A program made the position numbers and the translations under genes. Shown in pieces: positions 32,653 to 42,043 of a stretch of DNA of 64,000 nt. The stretch comes from Nesterenkonia lutea (GTDB taxonomy: Bacteria; Actinomycetota; Actinomycetes; Actinomycetales; Micrococcaceae), in assembly GCF_014873955.1 (NCBI RefSeq), contig NZ_JADBED010000001.1, positions 1,860,001-1,924,000 of the forward strand. The letters are read 5' to 3'. The notes beneath the pieces were generated by a model that did no database searches, was not told the DNA's origin, and saw nothing but the letters and a program-made list of their open reading frames with translations. Position 1 is the first letter of the stretch, and each line of letters starts with the position of its first letter.

Positions 32653-33960
32653 TCAGGGTGTGGCCTGCGCGGCGGCCTTCGCGGCGCCCGGCAGCGCTTC
32701 CAGGATGCGGCCGATGGCGGCGTCGTCGTGGGCGGAGGAGAGGAACCAGGCCTCGAAGACGCTCGGCGGCAGATAGACCCCGGCGTCAAGCATGGCGTGG
32801 AAGAACGGGCCGTAGCGGAAGGCCTCCTGAGCCTGGGCCTGCGCGTAGTTGTGCACGCCCGTGGCGGCGGTGCCGAAGGCCACGGAGAACAGCGACCCGA
32901 CCTTCTGCACACTGTGATCGACTCCGGCGTCGTCCAGGGCGGCGGTCAGCGCCTCGGCCACCAGCTGGGCCTTCTCATCCACGTGGGTGTAGACCTGGGA
33001 GGTGGCGTTGAGCAGGGTCGCGACCCCGGCGGCCATGGCCACGGGATTCCCGGAGAGCGTGCCTGCGTGATAGACCGGCCCGGTGGGAGCCAGGTGTTCC
33101 ATGATCTCCCGACGTCCGGCCAGGGCCGCCGTGGGAAGCCCCCCGCCGATGACCTTGCCGAAGGTGAACAGGTCCGGCTCCCAGCCCTCGACCCGCCCAG
33201 AGGCACCCCAGTAGCCCGCCTCAGTGATGCGGAACCCGGTCATGACCTCGTCGAAGATCATCAGCGCGCCGTGGCGCTCGGTGATCTCACGGATGAGGGC
33301 GTTGAAGCCCTCCTCAGGGGCCACCACACCCATGTTCGCGGGAGTCGCCTCGGTGATCACGGCGGCGATGCTGTCACCGTGCTCCGCGAAGACCTCTTCC
33401 AGGGCGGCGCGGTCGTTGTACTCCACCACGATCGTCTCCGAGGCCTGTGCCTGGGTCACCCCGGCCGAACCTGGCAGCCCGAGGGTGGCCACGCCGGAGC
33501 CGGCGGCGGCGAGAAGCCCGTCGGAGTGCCCGTGATAGCAGCCGGCGAACTTCACCACAATGTTGCGCTCGGTGATCCCGCGGGCGAGCCGGATCGCGGT
33601 CATCGTGGCCTCGGTGCCGGTGGAGACCATGCGGATCATCTCCGCGCCGGGGACCCGGCTGCGCACCAGCTCGGCCAGGCGCGCCTCGGAGGGGTGGGAG
33701 GTCCCGAAGCCCAGTCCTGCATCCACGGCGGCATGGACCGCGGCGATCACCGCGGGGTGCTTGTGTCCCAGCAGCGCCGGGCCCCAGGAACCCACCAGGT
33801 CCACATACTCGGTGCCCTCGGCATCGGTGAGGTAGGGGCCCTCGGCGGAGACCATGAACGCCGGGGTGCCTCCCACCGAGCCGAAGGCGCGGACCGGGGA
33901 GTTCACTCCCCCGGGCATGAGCGTGCTGGCGGTGTCGAAGAGTTCCTGATTCGAGGTCAT
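32653..33960 (-). CDS. hemL: Glutamate-1-semialdehyde 2,1-aminomutase
   Basis: This PLP enzyme makes 5-aminolevulinate from glutamate-1-semialdehyde, the second step of the C5 pathway begun by HemA. The PLP lysine lies in T-F-G-K-V-I-G-G-G near residue 266. Other family signatures are FDEVMTGFR and the N-terminal [11 protein letters not shown]. Length (435 aa) is standard. It is the last gene of the minus-strand haem run, 17 bases after hemB. Confidence 0.97.
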   Translation of the reverse strand: MTSNQELFDTASTLMPGGVNSPVRAFGSVGGTPAFMVSAEGPYLTDAEGTEYVDLVGSWGPALLGHKHPAVIAAVHAAVDAGLGFGTSHPSEARLAELVRSRVPGAEMIRMVSTGTEATMTAIRLARGITERNIVVKFAGCYHGHSDGLLAAAGSGVATLGLPGSAGVTQAQASETIVVEYNDRAALEEVFAEHGDSIAAVITEATPANMGVVAPEEGFNALIREITERHGALMIFDEVMTGFRITEAGYWGASGRVEGWEPDLFTFGKVIGGGLPTAALAGRREIMEHLAPTGPVYHAGTLSGNPVAMAAGVATLLNATSQVYTHVDEKAQLVAEALTAALDDAGVDHSVQKVGSLFSVAFGTAATGVHNYAQAQAQEAFRYGPFFHAMLDAGVYLPPSVFEAWFLSSAHDDAAIGRILEALPGAAKAAAQATP

Positions 33961-33977
33961 CGGGACGCAGGGTCCTT

Positions 33978-35147
33978 TCAGCTGACCGGCGGGAAGCCGG
34001 CGTCGGTGCGGGAGGGATCATAGGGCTCGGCGGGAGCATCTGAAGCCGCCTTGGTGTTCGGGCGGATCGGCTCCTGCGCCGAGGAGCTCGGGGCGCTCGC
34101 GGTACCTGCGGGACTCGTGTCCGGCGTCGCGCGGGCTCCGGAAGCACTGGACGGGCGACGCCCGGCCAGCTCATCGCGCAGCCAGCCGGCGACCTCGGCC
34201 GCATAGTAGGTGAGCACATTGGTGGCGCCGGCCCGGCGGATGGCGATCAGCGATTCGGTGATAACCGTGCGTCGGTCGATCCAGCCGTTGGCGGCGGCCG
34301 CCTCGATCATCGCGTACTCCCCGGAGACCTGGTAGGCCGAGACCGGGACGTCGCTGATGCTCACCGCGTCGGAGAGGATGTCCAGATAGGCGCTGGCCGG
34401 TTTGACCATCACCATGTCCGCACCCTCGGCGAGGTCCAGCTCGATCTCGCGCAGCGCCTCGGTCCGGTTGGGGGCGTCCATCTGATATTGCCTGCGGTCG
34501 CCGTTGAGCTGGGAATCCACGGCTTCGCGGAAGGGACCGTAGAAGCCGGAGGCGTACTTCGCGGCGTAGGCGAGGATCGGCACGTGCTGATGCCCGGCCT
34601 CGTCCAGGGCCTGGCGGATCACCGCCACCTGCCCGTCCATCATGCCGGAGGGAGCGACGACGTCGGCCCCTGCCGCGGCCTGGACCACCCCCATCTCGGC
34701 GTAGATCTCCAGGGTGGCGTCATTGTCCACCTCGCCGTCCTCGTCGATGACCCCGCAGTGCCCGTGGTCGGTGAACTCGTCCAGGCACAGGTCGCTCATG
34801 ACCACCAGCTCATCCCCCACGCGGTCCTTCACGGCACGGATGGAGCGGTTCAGGATGCCCTCGGGGTCCAGTCCGGCACTCCCCTGAGCGTCACGGGCGG
34901 CGGGGATTCCGAAGAGCATGATTCCGCCCAGCCCCAGGTCGCGGGCCTCCTCGGCCGCAGTGAGCAGCGAGGACTCGGTGTGCTGGACCACTCCTGGCAT
35001 CGAGCTGATCGGGGCGGGGTCGGTCAGGTCCTCGCGGACGAAGACCGGCAGGATCAGATCAGCCGGGTGCAGCCTGGTCTCGGCCACCAGTCTGCGCATG
35101 GCGGGGCTGCGGCGCATCCGGCGGGGGCGCTGTTCGGGAAAGCTCAC
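33978..35147 (-). CDS. hemB: Porphobilinogen synthase (ALA dehydratase)
   Basis: HemB condenses two 5-aminolevulinates to porphobilinogen. The Schiff-base lysines are visible in [13 protein letters not shown] and M-V-K-P-A. The active-site metal motif reads [11 protein letters not shown]: of the three zinc cysteines in the classical C-x-C-(7)-C pattern the middle one is Asp, so the metal requirement may differ. The last ~60 residues form an unusual Ser/Ala/Pro-rich tail beyond the normal end. The GTG at 35147 has AGGAG seven bases upstream. It lies between hemD and hemL in the operon. Confidence 0.96.
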   Translation of the reverse strand: MSFPEQRPRRMRRSPAMRRLVAETRLHPADLILPVFVREDLTDPAPISSMPGVVQHTESSLLTAAEEARDLGLGGIMLFGIPAARDAQGSAGLDPEGILNRSIRAVKDRVGDELVVMSDLCLDEFTDHGHCGVIDEDGEVDNDATLEIYAEMGVVQAAAGADVVAPSGMMDGQVAVIRQALDEAGHQHVPILAYAAKYASGFYGPFREAVDSQLNGDRRQYQMDAPNRTEALREIELDLAEGADMVMVKPASAYLDILSDAVSISDVPVSAYQVSGEYAMIEAAAANGWIDRRTVITESLIAIRRAGATNVLTYYAAEVAGWLRDELAGRRPSSASGARATPDTSPAGTASAPSSSAQEPIRPNTKAASDAPAEPYDPSRTDAGFPPVS

Positions 35148-35202
35148 TTCGGGCTCCTGATCGTCAGGCGGATGGCGGTCTCGCCGCTTGTCAGTCTAGT
35201 TC

Positions 35203-36015
35203 TCAGCGGCCCAGGGCGGCGAGGACTGCGGCGGCGCTCGGCTCTCGGAGAACATGCGCCTGGGTGATCCCGCGCCGGCCCAGCGTCTTCGCCGTGGGTC
35301 GGCCGATGGCCAGCAGCCGCACCCGTTCAGGCACCCCCAGGTCGGCCAGTGCATCTGCGGCGGAGGAGCTGGTGACCAGCACGACGGTGGGATTGAAATG
35401 GGTGAGTCTGTCTCGCCGAAGGTCAGCGGCCTGCCGGTCCAGGTCCAGCAGATGTGCGGGTTCGGGCGTCGGCAGCAGCCGCAGCGGGTGCACACCTGCT
35501 TCGAGTCTGCCCCCGGCGACCAGCGAGGCGGTCTCATAGGCGCCGATCTGGGTGACCTGCCAGCCCCCGGTCTCGAGGCCCCGGCGCAGCTCCGAACGCG
35601 CCTGCCTGGACTGAGGCAGCAGCAGCGAGGCCTCGGCGCCGGAGGCTGCTGCGGGCATCTCCGCGAGCACTCCGGCGGCGCTCTTCTCCCCCGCCGGCAT
35701 CCACGGATCGGTCACGCTGGTCAGGTCTGCGAGCACCCGGGCCGTGCCGGGACCGACGACGCCCACGCGCACCCCCTCGGGAACTGTGCCGTCCCAGCCC
35801 ACTCTGCACAGCGCCCGGACGGCGTTGCCGCTGGCGAGCAGCAGCCAGGCGAACTCGCCGCGGGAGAGCTGGGCCAGCGCCGTCTTGAGCGCGGAGGTGT
35901 CCTCGGGAAGGCGCTGCTCGGTCAGCGGCAGGAACTGCACCTGGAGTCCGGCCGCGCGCAGCCCGGCCTCGAGCGGGCCAGCCTGGGCAGGATCTCGGGT
36001 CAGGGCTATGCGCAT
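35203..36015 (-). CDS. hemD: Uroporphyrinogen-III synthase
   Basis: This enzyme closes and inverts ring D of hydroxymethylbilane. The sequence is poorly conserved across the family, but the two-lobed pattern is recognisable. It begins MRIALTRDPAQAGPLEAGL and ends with VVLVTSSSAADALADLG and LLAIGRPTAKTLGRRGI, typical HemD strand-loop elements. Length is 270 aa. Identity is supported by position, 11 bases after hemC and before hemB. No fused methyltransferase domain is present. Confidence 0.9.
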   Translation of the reverse strand: MRIALTRDPAQAGPLEAGLRAAGLQVQFLPLTEQRLPEDTSALKTALAQLSRGEFAWLLLASGNAVRALCRVGWDGTVPEGVRVGVVGPGTARVLADLTSVTDPWMPAGEKSAAGVLAEMPAAASGAEASLLLPQSRQARSELRRGLETGGWQVTQIGAYETASLVAGGRLEAGVHPLRLLPTPEPAHLLDLDRQAADLRRDRLTHFNPTVVLVTSSSAADALADLGVPERVRLLAIGRPTAKTLGRRGITQAHVLREPSAAAVLAALGR

Positions 36016-36026
36016 GCTCGCGGCTC

Positions 36027-37046
36027 CTATGAATCCACCACGTGCTTGAGCAGACCGAAGTCCCCCGCCAGCAGCTGCTCCGCCACGTCGGTGCCGAGCT
36101 GGACCGCCCGCTCCACCGAGTCGATCCGATCAGCCCCCGCCTCGATCGAGATGTCCCCGCCGGCTCGCTGCACCTGGCTGCCGTCGGGCGCGCAGATGAC
36201 CGCGTCCAGGCGCAGGGTGGCGCCGCCGTCGGGGTAGTCCTCATAGCGCGCCAGCCCCCCGATCGGCGAGGAGCAGCCCGCATTGAGCCGGGCCAGGAGT
36301 CCACGCTCGGCGGAGGTCTCCAGCCGCGCGGGGATGTCGTCATAGAGTGCCAGCGCCATGCCCAGCGGCGCCACGGGCTCAGCATCCTCGGCGCGGACCT
36401 CCACCGCCAGGGCCCCCTGCCCGGGGGCGGGCAGCATGATCTCGGTGGGCAGCAGCTCGGCGATGTGGTGCTCGAGTCCCAGTCGCTTCAGCCCAGCACC
36501 TGCCAGCACGACGGCGTCCAGGTCGCCCCGGGCTGCATCCGGTGCCTGCGGCGAGGCCTCGGCAGCACCTTCGTGTCCGCGGACCCTGGCGAGTCGGGTG
36601 CCGACGTTGCCGCGGATGTCCACGATCTGCAGATCGGGACGGGCCGCGCGCAGCTGGGCTGCGCGGCGCGGTGATCCGGTGCCCACCTTGGCGCCCTGCG
36701 GAAGCTGATCCAGGGTGATGTCATCGGCGGAGCACAGCGCGTCCCGCACCTCGGCTCGAACCGGCACGGAGCCGATGGCAAGACCCTCGAGATCCTTGGC
36801 CGGCAGGTCCTTGAGCGAGTGCACCGCGACATCGCAGGTCTTGTCGAACAGGGCCTGACGCAGCGCCGAGGCGAACACACCGGTGCCGCCCATCTGCGCC
36901 AGCGGACCGGTGAGGATGTCCCCCTCGGTCTTGACGGTGATGAGCTCGTAGCTCTCCTCGGCGTGGTCGGCGAGTGCCTCGGCCGCCGTCGTCGTCTGGG
37001 TCAGCGCGAGCTTGCTGCCGCGGGTCCCTACTGTGAACGTGCCCAT
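36027..37046 (-). CDS. hemC: Hydroxymethylbilane synthase (porphobilinogen deaminase)
   Basis: HemC polymerises four porphobilinogens. The dipyrromethane cofactor-binding Cys is in L-N-A-G-C-S-S-P-I-G-G. The start (GTRGSKLALTQT), SLKDLPA and GSPRRAAQLRAARPDL segments are all diagnostic. It is 339 aa, with a slightly longer middle loop (EGAAEASPQAPDAARGDLD). The hemH stop codon (TAG at 37049-37047) abuts its ATG at 37046, so it is tightly coupled in the operon. Confidence 0.97.
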   Translation of the reverse strand: MGTFTVGTRGSKLALTQTTTAAEALADHAEESYELITVKTEGDILTGPLAQMGGTGVFASALRQALFDKTCDVAVHSLKDLPAKDLEGLAIGSVPVRAEVRDALCSADDITLDQLPQGAKVGTGSPRRAAQLRAARPDLQIVDIRGNVGTRLARVRGHEGAAEASPQAPDAARGDLDAVVLAGAGLKRLGLEHHIAELLPTEIMLPAPGQGALAVEVRAEDAEPVAPLGMALALYDDIPARLETSAERGLLARLNAGCSSPIGGLARYEDYPDGGATLRLDAVICAPDGSQVQRAGGDISIEAGADRIDSVERAVQLGTDVAEQLLAGDFGLLKHVVDS

Positions 37047-38345
37047 CTAGCTCCTTGCGAGGTCTTTGCGGAAGCGCGTGCAGTTGCAGGGTCCACAGAT
37101 GCCGGACCAGTTGCCGGGCACGACCTGCTCGCCGAAGCCCACCGGTTCGCCGTTGACGCCCTGCAGGTATTCGCTGAGCACGTCCACGAGTCCGGAGACG
37201 AAGCTCTCCTGGATGCCCGGCGTGGCCGCACGGTGATAGGCCAGGCCGAGCTCGGCGGCGGTCTCCTTGGCCTCGGTGTCGAGGTCCCAGAGCACCTCCA
37301 TGTGGTCCGAGACGAAGCCGATGGGCATCACCACGACGCCTTCGACGCCGGCCTCGGAATACTCCTCGAGGGCGTCGTTGATATCGGGCTCCAGCCAGGG
37401 GGTCTTCGGGCTGCCCGAGCGGGACTGGAAGGTCAGCGCGTGCTCCAGGCCCTGGGCCTCCGGCACGATGTCCATCAGGTGGCGGGCCACTGCGAGGTGC
37501 TCGGCGCTGTAGACATCGGTGCCATACTCCTCGACGACGCGATCCGGGCCCATGGCCTCGGCGTTGCGGCTGGGGATCGAGTGGGTGACGAAGACGATCT
37601 TCGGACGGGCCTCGGTCTTGCCGGCCTCCTCGAGCTGGGCGCGGACATCGGCGATGCCGGCGGCCAGGGCGTCCTTGAAGGGGTCGATGAAGGCCTTGTC
37701 CATGAAGAACTGGCGCACCTTGACCACGCTCATCTCCTCGCGCAGCCCCGTCTCGTCCAGGGTCAGTGAGAAGTCCTCGCGGTACTGCCCGCAGGAGGAG
37801 TAGCCGTTGTACGCCGAGGTCACCAGCGCGAGGATCCGACGATGTCCGTCGGCGTGCATCTGGCGGAAGGTCTCGGTGAACAGGGGCGTCCAGTTGCGAT
37901 TGCCCCAGTAGACCGGGACGTTGAGCTGGCGCTCGGCGATCTCCGCCTCGAGCGCCCCCTTGAGATCGCGATTCTGCTGGTTGATCGGGCTGACGCCGCC
38001 GTTGGCCCGGTAGTGGGTGGCCACCTCTTCAAGGCGCTCATCCGGGATGCCCCGCCCCGCGGTGACATTGCGCAGGAAGGGCAGCACGTCGTCCTGGCCC
38101 TCGGGGCCGCCGAAGGAGGCGAGCAGGACGGCGTCATAGTTGCTGGGCTGATCCGTGGTGGAGCCCTCGGCGAAGTCCACCGGCAGCGGTGCGGGGGCCT
38201 CCGCCGCCACGGCCTTCTGCTCGGTTCCCGGGGTCGGGGTGGTCCGGGAAGACTCCGCCACGGCGGACTCGGCCTCCCTCTCGGTGGGGTGCGAGGAGGT
38301 CTCGGTCGGGTGATGAGCCGTCTCGTGGTTCGGGGTGGTCGTCAC
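37047..38345 (-). CDS. hemH: Ferrochelatase (coproporphyrin III ferrochelatase)
   Basis: In actinobacteria HemH/CpfC inserts iron into coproporphyrin III. The core (ASFGGPEGQDDVLPFLRNVTAGRGIP, YRANGGVSPINQQN, TSAYNGYSSCGQYRED, FVTHSIPSRNAEAMG) is typical. Cysteines at the C-terminus (G-I-C-G-P-C-N-C) and the Cys in SSCGQYRED fit the [2Fe-2S] ligands known for actinobacterial enzymes. The first ~55 residues form a low-complexity Thr/Ala/His extension. It starts at a GTG overlapping the hemQ stop (GTGA at 38345-38342). The presence of hemQ next door assigns the coproporphyrin-dependent route. Confidence 0.96.
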   Translation of the reverse strand: MTTTPNHETAHHPTETSSHPTEREAESAVAESSRTTPTPGTEQKAVAAEAPAPLPVDFAEGSTTDQPSNYDAVLLASFGGPEGQDDVLPFLRNVTAGRGIPDERLEEVATHYRANGGVSPINQQNRDLKGALEAEIAERQLNVPVYWGNRNWTPLFTETFRQMHADGHRRILALVTSAYNGYSSCGQYREDFSLTLDETGLREEMSVVKVRQFFMDKAFIDPFKDALAAGIADVRAQLEEAGKTEARPKIVFVTHSIPSRNAEAMGPDRVVEEYGTDVYSAEHLAVARHLMDIVPEAQGLEHALTFQSRSGSPKTPWLEPDINDALEEYSEAGVEGVVVMPIGFVSDHMEVLWDLDTEAKETAAELGLAYHRAATPGIQESFVSGLVDVLSEYLQGVNGEPVGFGEQVVPGNWSGICGPCNCTRFRKDLARS

Positions 38346-39070
38346 AGCAGGACCTCAGCAATCTCGGAGGCGGCCTTGAGACGGCGTCCGGTGTAGAAGG
38401 GAATCTCGTCGCGGACGTGATAGCGGGTCTCGGACTCGCGGAGCTTGCGCATCATGTCCACCAGGTCTGTCAGCTTGGGCGCCTCCAGGGCGAGCATCCA
38501 CTCCCAGTCATTGAGCGCGAAGGCCGAGGTGGTGTTGGCCAGCACGGAGGGGAACTCCTGACCGAGCATGCCGTGTTCGCGCAGCATCTTTCCGCGCTTG
38601 GCCGGGTCCATCAGGTACCAGTCATAGGAGCGGTTGAACGGGTAGACCACCAGCCAGTCCTCCGGCGGCACTCCGAGGGCGTAGGCGGGGACGTGGCCGC
38701 GGGCGAACTCGGCGGTGCGGTGCACACCCATGGCGGAGAAGGCGATGTGGGTCCGGGAGAACATCTCGGTGCGGCGGATGCGGCGCACGGCGGCCTGCAG
38801 AGCCTCGGCGGAGGGACCGGTGACCCAGGTGAGCACATCGGCCTCGTTGCGCATCGCGGAGACGTCATAGGTCCCGCGGAATGTCACGTCCTGCTCGGCG
38901 AAGGCCGCTTCGAGCGCGTCGAACTCGACCTCCACGTCGGCACCCTGTGGGGCGGGCCCGGACCGGGCGAAGACGGTGTACAGAGTGAACCAGTCTCTGC
39001 CCGAGGAGTTGACCTCTTCCGGCGTTCGCTGGGCGTTGCTGCCGTAGCTCACAGATGCCTCCATCAGCAT
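38342..39070 (-). CDS. hemQ: Coproheme decarboxylase HemQ (chlorite dismutase family)
   Basis: HemQ/ChdC decarboxylates coproheme to haem b, the last step of the pathway in Gram-positive bacteria. Family segments include YTVFARSG, DVLTWVTGPSAEALQAAVRRIRRTE, YPFNRSYDWYLM and LANTTSAFALNDWEWMLALEA, which includes the coproheme-propionate binding region. At 242 aa it matches actinobacterial HemQ rather than chlorite-degrading dismutases. It is coupled to hemH. A gap of 146 bases separates it from hemG, containing CAG/CTC-rich repeats. Confidence 0.95.
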   Translation of the reverse strand: MLMEASVSYGSNAQRTPEEVNSSGRDWFTLYTVFARSGPAPQGADVEVEFDALEAAFAEQDVTFRGTYDVSAMRNEADVLTWVTGPSAEALQAAVRRIRRTEMFSRTHIAFSAMGVHRTAEFARGHVPAYALGVPPEDWLVVYPFNRSYDWYLMDPAKRGKMLREHGMLGQEFPSVLANTTSAFALNDWEWMLALEAPKLTDLVDMMRKLRESETRYHVRDEIPFYTGRRLKAASEIAEVLL

Positions 39071-39216
39071 TGATCTTCAGTCAGGGACCTGAGGTGAGAA
39101 TGTCCCGCGACCAGCTTATCGCCCGCTCTCGAACGGATTTCTACATGACGTCGAAACGTGATCGACTGCTCAGCCCTGTCGGCTCGGCATCTGACTGTCA
39201 CGGTCAGGCTCAGCTC

Positions 39217-40752
39217 TCAGGGCCGGGCAGTCAGGGTCGGAGGGTCAGGCTCAGGCTCAGGCTCAGGGTCGGTGTTCAGGATCGCGGCGGCGGTGGATCG
39301 GGCGTCCGGCACCACCCGAGCGAGTCCGGTGCCGGCGAACCAGGCGCCGGTCATGTGGACCCTCGGAGTCTGGGGGCCGTGGTCCTGTCCCGCCAGTCGA
39401 GCGCGCAGGGCCGCGATCCGCTCCGCATGGCCCGCGGAGGTCTGTGGAAGCGCCCTGCGCCAGCGGACGACGCTGGCCTCGAGGATCTGTTCGCCGGCGA
39501 TGGGCACCCCGAAGAGCGCTCCCACGTCCTCGGCGGCCGCCCGGAGCAGGTCTTCATCACTGGAATCGGCTCCCAGCCTCGGCTGGCTGGTCTGACCCAC
39601 CCGCCCGTAGGAGAGCCGCACCACGTGGTGGCCAGGTCCATGCGCCTGGGTCACGGCGGCCTCGGCCCACTCCCATTTGGAGCTGATGTGCGTCATCGCC
39701 TTGGCCCCGATGTCTCTCACCTGCGGAGACACGAGCACTCCGGTTCCCCGAGGGTGAGAGTCCAGCTCCGGGGCGTGCAGGATCATCGAGACCAGCGCGA
39801 CGCCGGGGGCCGGATCCTGCCCGCTCAGGTCCAGTCCGCTCAGGTCCAGCCCGGTCAGGTCCAGTCCGCTCAGGTCCATGACCTCGCTGATCAGCTGCAC
39901 GGCGGCGGGGGCGTCCAGGGCGAGGATGACGTGGTCCGGGCGTTCCGCTCCGGGAGCGACCAGCTCCGCGAGGTCATGCACCGGGGAGTTCAGTCGGATC
40001 GTCGCGCCGAGGCGCAGCAGCTCCCGCTCGAGGGCGTGCACCAGCCGGTTCAGTCCCCCATCCACCGAGTTCACCGCAGAGCCCGCCGGCGCCTTGGACC
40101 TCACCAGCGCCACGGCCCGGGCCAGGGAGCCCTCGCGCAGCATCGCGTCGAAGAGGCCGGGAGCGGCATTGTTCATGTCCAGGTCGTCCGGCTCCGCGGA
40201 ATGCACACCGGAGACGATCGGGGTGACGAGCCGGTCCAGCACCTGCTGCCCCATGCGGTCACGGACCACCTCTCCGAGGGTGATCCGTCCGCCGCGAGAC
40301 TCCTGCTCCTCCGCCCAGTCCTGGACCGGGGTGTTCAGATCCTCTGCGGCGCGCGCGGCCGCCGTCTCCCCGAGGATGGCCACCACATCGGGGGCCAGCG
40401 GATCCGCCGGGATGCCGAGGATGCCGGTGGCAGGCAGCGGTGCGGCGAGATCCGGCAGCTGCAGCCAGGCGATGGAATGCTGCGGAGCCACCACGTCATC
40501 CTGCAGGCCCAGCTCGGCGAGCAGCCGCGGCACCACGGGTGAGCGCGTGGCGAAGGCCTCAGCGCCGGCGTCGTAGGCGTCCCCGGCCAGGGTCTGGGCC
40601 CCGATGGCCCCGCCCAGCCGGTCACCGGCCTCGAAGATCTCCACCGCGCACCCCGCGCGGGCCAGATCCCAGGCGGCCACCAGACCGGCGATGCCGCCGC
40701 CCACCACAGCGATGTGCGGCAAGCTGCTCGGGGGGCTCGTTCCTGCGCTCAT
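39217..40752 (-). CDS. hemG: Coproporphyrinogen III/protoporphyrinogen oxidase (HemY/CgoX type)
   Basis: This FAD flavoprotein uses oxygen to oxidise coproporphyrinogen III in this pathway (also named HemY or CgoX). The N-terminal FAD motif is GGGIAGLVAAWDLARAG. The C-terminal FAD contact region reads HMTGAWFAGTGLARVVPDA. About residues 290-312 contain an odd pentapeptide series (D-L-S-G-L, D-L-T-G-L) encoded by 15-bp DNA repeats at 39821-39880. The C-terminus is a Pro-Glu repeat tail. It has 511 aa and lies between hemE and hemQ. Confidence 0.94.
   Translation of the reverse strand: MSAGTSPPSSLPHIAVVGGGIAGLVAAWDLARAGCAVEIFEAGDRLGGAIGAQTLAGDAYDAGAEAFATRSPVVPRLLAELGLQDDVVAPQHSIAWLQLPDLAAPLPATGILGIPADPLAPDVVAILGETAAARAAEDLNTPVQDWAEEQESRGGRITLGEVVRDRMGQQVLDRLVTPIVSGVHSAEPDDLDMNNAAPGLFDAMLREGSLARAVALVRSKAPAGSAVNSVDGGLNRLVHALERELLRLGATIRLNSPVHDLAELVAPGAERPDHVILALDAPAAVQLISEVMDLSGLDLTGLDLSGLDLSGQDPAPGVALVSMILHAPELDSHPRGTGVLVSPQVRDIGAKAMTHISSKWEWAEAAVTQAHGPGHHVVRLSYGRVGQTSQPRLGADSSDEDLLRAAAEDVGALFGVPIAGEQILEASVVRWRRALPQTSAGHAERIAALRARLAGQDHGPQTPRVHMTGAWFAGTGLARVVPDARSTAAAILNTDPEPEPEPDPPTLTARP
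39821..39880. repeat. 15-bp tandem repeats inside hemG
   Basis: Four 15-bp units (CCGCTCAGGTCCAGT-like, at 39821, 39836, 39851 and 39866) are in frame. They encode a pentapeptide-like D-L-S/T-G-L series on the minus strand. Confidence 0.9.
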
Positions 40753-40763
40753 CTGGGCAGGGC

Positions 40764-41984
40764 TCAGTCCTCGTTGCCGATCTCATGGATCAGGCTGACC
40801 ACGCGGGTGAGCACCTCCGGATCGGTCTCCGGGGGCACGCCGTGCCCGAGGTTGAGCACATGTCCGGCGGCGCCGGAGCCGGCCGCGATGACCTCGCGCA
40901 CATGGGCCTCGAGCACGGGCCAGTCCGCGCGCAGCAGGGCGGGGTCGATGTTGCCCTGAAGCGGGGTCTCGGGCCCGACCCGGCGAGTGGCCTCGGCCAG
41001 GTTCAGCCGGTAGTCCACACCCACGACGTCGGCTCCGGCCTCCTTCATCAGGTCCAGGATCTCTCCGGTGCCGGTGCCGAAGTGGATCAGCGGCGCGGTC
41101 ACCCGGTGACCCTCCGGGGTGGTCCCGTCCAGGCCCGTCACATGCGAGAACGCCGCGGCGGAATGGGCCTGCACGTGGCGGGCATAGTCCTCGCGGCCCA
41201 GCGAGCCGGCCCAGGAGTCGAAGAGCTGGGCGGCGGAGGCGCCGGCCATGAGCTGGGCACGCATGAACCGGCCGGAGACCTCGGCGGCCCAGGAGGCCAG
41301 CGCCTTCCAGGTCTCGGGGTCTGCATGCATCATGGTGCGCGGACCGAGGTGGTCGCGTGAGGGCCTGCCCTCCACCATGTAGGCGGCCAGGGTGAACGGC
41401 GCGCCGGCGAAGCCGATCAGCGGGGTGGAGCCGAGTTCGGCCACGATGCGCCCGATGGCCTCGGTGATCGGGGCGAAGGCGGCGTCGTCCAGTGTGGGGA
41501 GGGCCTCGACGTCGGCGCGGGTGCGCACCGGTGTGCCCAGCACCGGGCCCACACCGGGCTGGATCTCCACATCGATCCCGGCCAGGCGCAGCGGGATGAC
41601 GATGTCGGAGAAGAAGATCGCGGCGTCCACGTCATGACGGCGCACGGGCTGCAGGGTGATCTCGGAGGCGAGCTTCGGATCCAGGCAGCTGTCGAGCATC
41701 GTGGTGCCCTCACGCAGCGCTCGGTATTCGGGCAGCGAGCGCCCGGCCTGTCGCATGAACCACACCGGCCTGCGGTGCGGGCGTGTGATCTCCCCCGCAG
41801 TGTTACGCCCTCCGCGATACTGCGTCAGCAACGGTGAATCGGCGGTCAGTCCGCTCACCAGGGGGTGCTCGGCGGGCAGCTGCGTGGCTGAGCCCTGAGA
41901 ACGCGCGGCCGCCCTCGGGACGGCGGTGACGGAGCCGGTGGCCGGTGAGGACGCGGCCATGCCCGCGAAGGATCCAGAAGTCAT
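40764..41984 (-). CDS. hemE: Uroporphyrinogen decarboxylase
   Basis: HemE removes four carboxyls from uroporphyrinogen III to give coproporphyrinogen III. Signatures are P-V-W-F-M-R-Q-A-G-R-S-L-P-E-Y and GFAGAPFTLAAYMVEG. The ATG at 41984 (MTSGSF) follows GGAG by ten bases; an ATG at 41993 adds three residues. The first ~45 residues are a variable leader. It is the first gene of the minus-strand haem operon, 11 bases before hemG, and divergent from hemA with about 60 bases between starts. Confidence 0.96.
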   Translation of the reverse strand: MTSGSFAGMAASSPATGSVTAVPRAAARSQGSATQLPAEHPLVSGLTADSPLLTQYRGGRNTAGEITRPHRRPVWFMRQAGRSLPEYRALREGTTMLDSCLDPKLASEITLQPVRRHDVDAAIFFSDIVIPLRLAGIDVEIQPGVGPVLGTPVRTRADVEALPTLDDAAFAPITEAIGRIVAELGSTPLIGFAGAPFTLAAYMVEGRPSRDHLGPRTMMHADPETWKALASWAAEVSGRFMRAQLMAGASAAQLFDSWAGSLGREDYARHVQAHSAAAFSHVTGLDGTTPEGHRVTAPLIHFGTGTGEILDLMKEAGADVVGVDYRLNLAEATRRVGPETPLQGNIDPALLRADWPVLEAHVREVIAAGSGAAGHVLNLGHGVPPETDPEVLTRVVSLIHEIGNED

Positions 41985-42027
41985 ACGCCACATTCTCCAC
42001 TTTTCCGCGGCGCACTTCGACCCGCTG

Positions 42028-42033
42028 TAGAAT
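42028..42033 (+). promoter_or_regulatory. -10 box for hemA
   Basis: TAGAAT lies ten bases before the GTG at 42044, predicting a 5' leader of only a few bases. No Shine-Dalgarno sequence is seen. The short intergenic space must also hold the hemE promoter. Confidence 0.5.
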
Positions 42034-42043
42034 CAATGACGTC

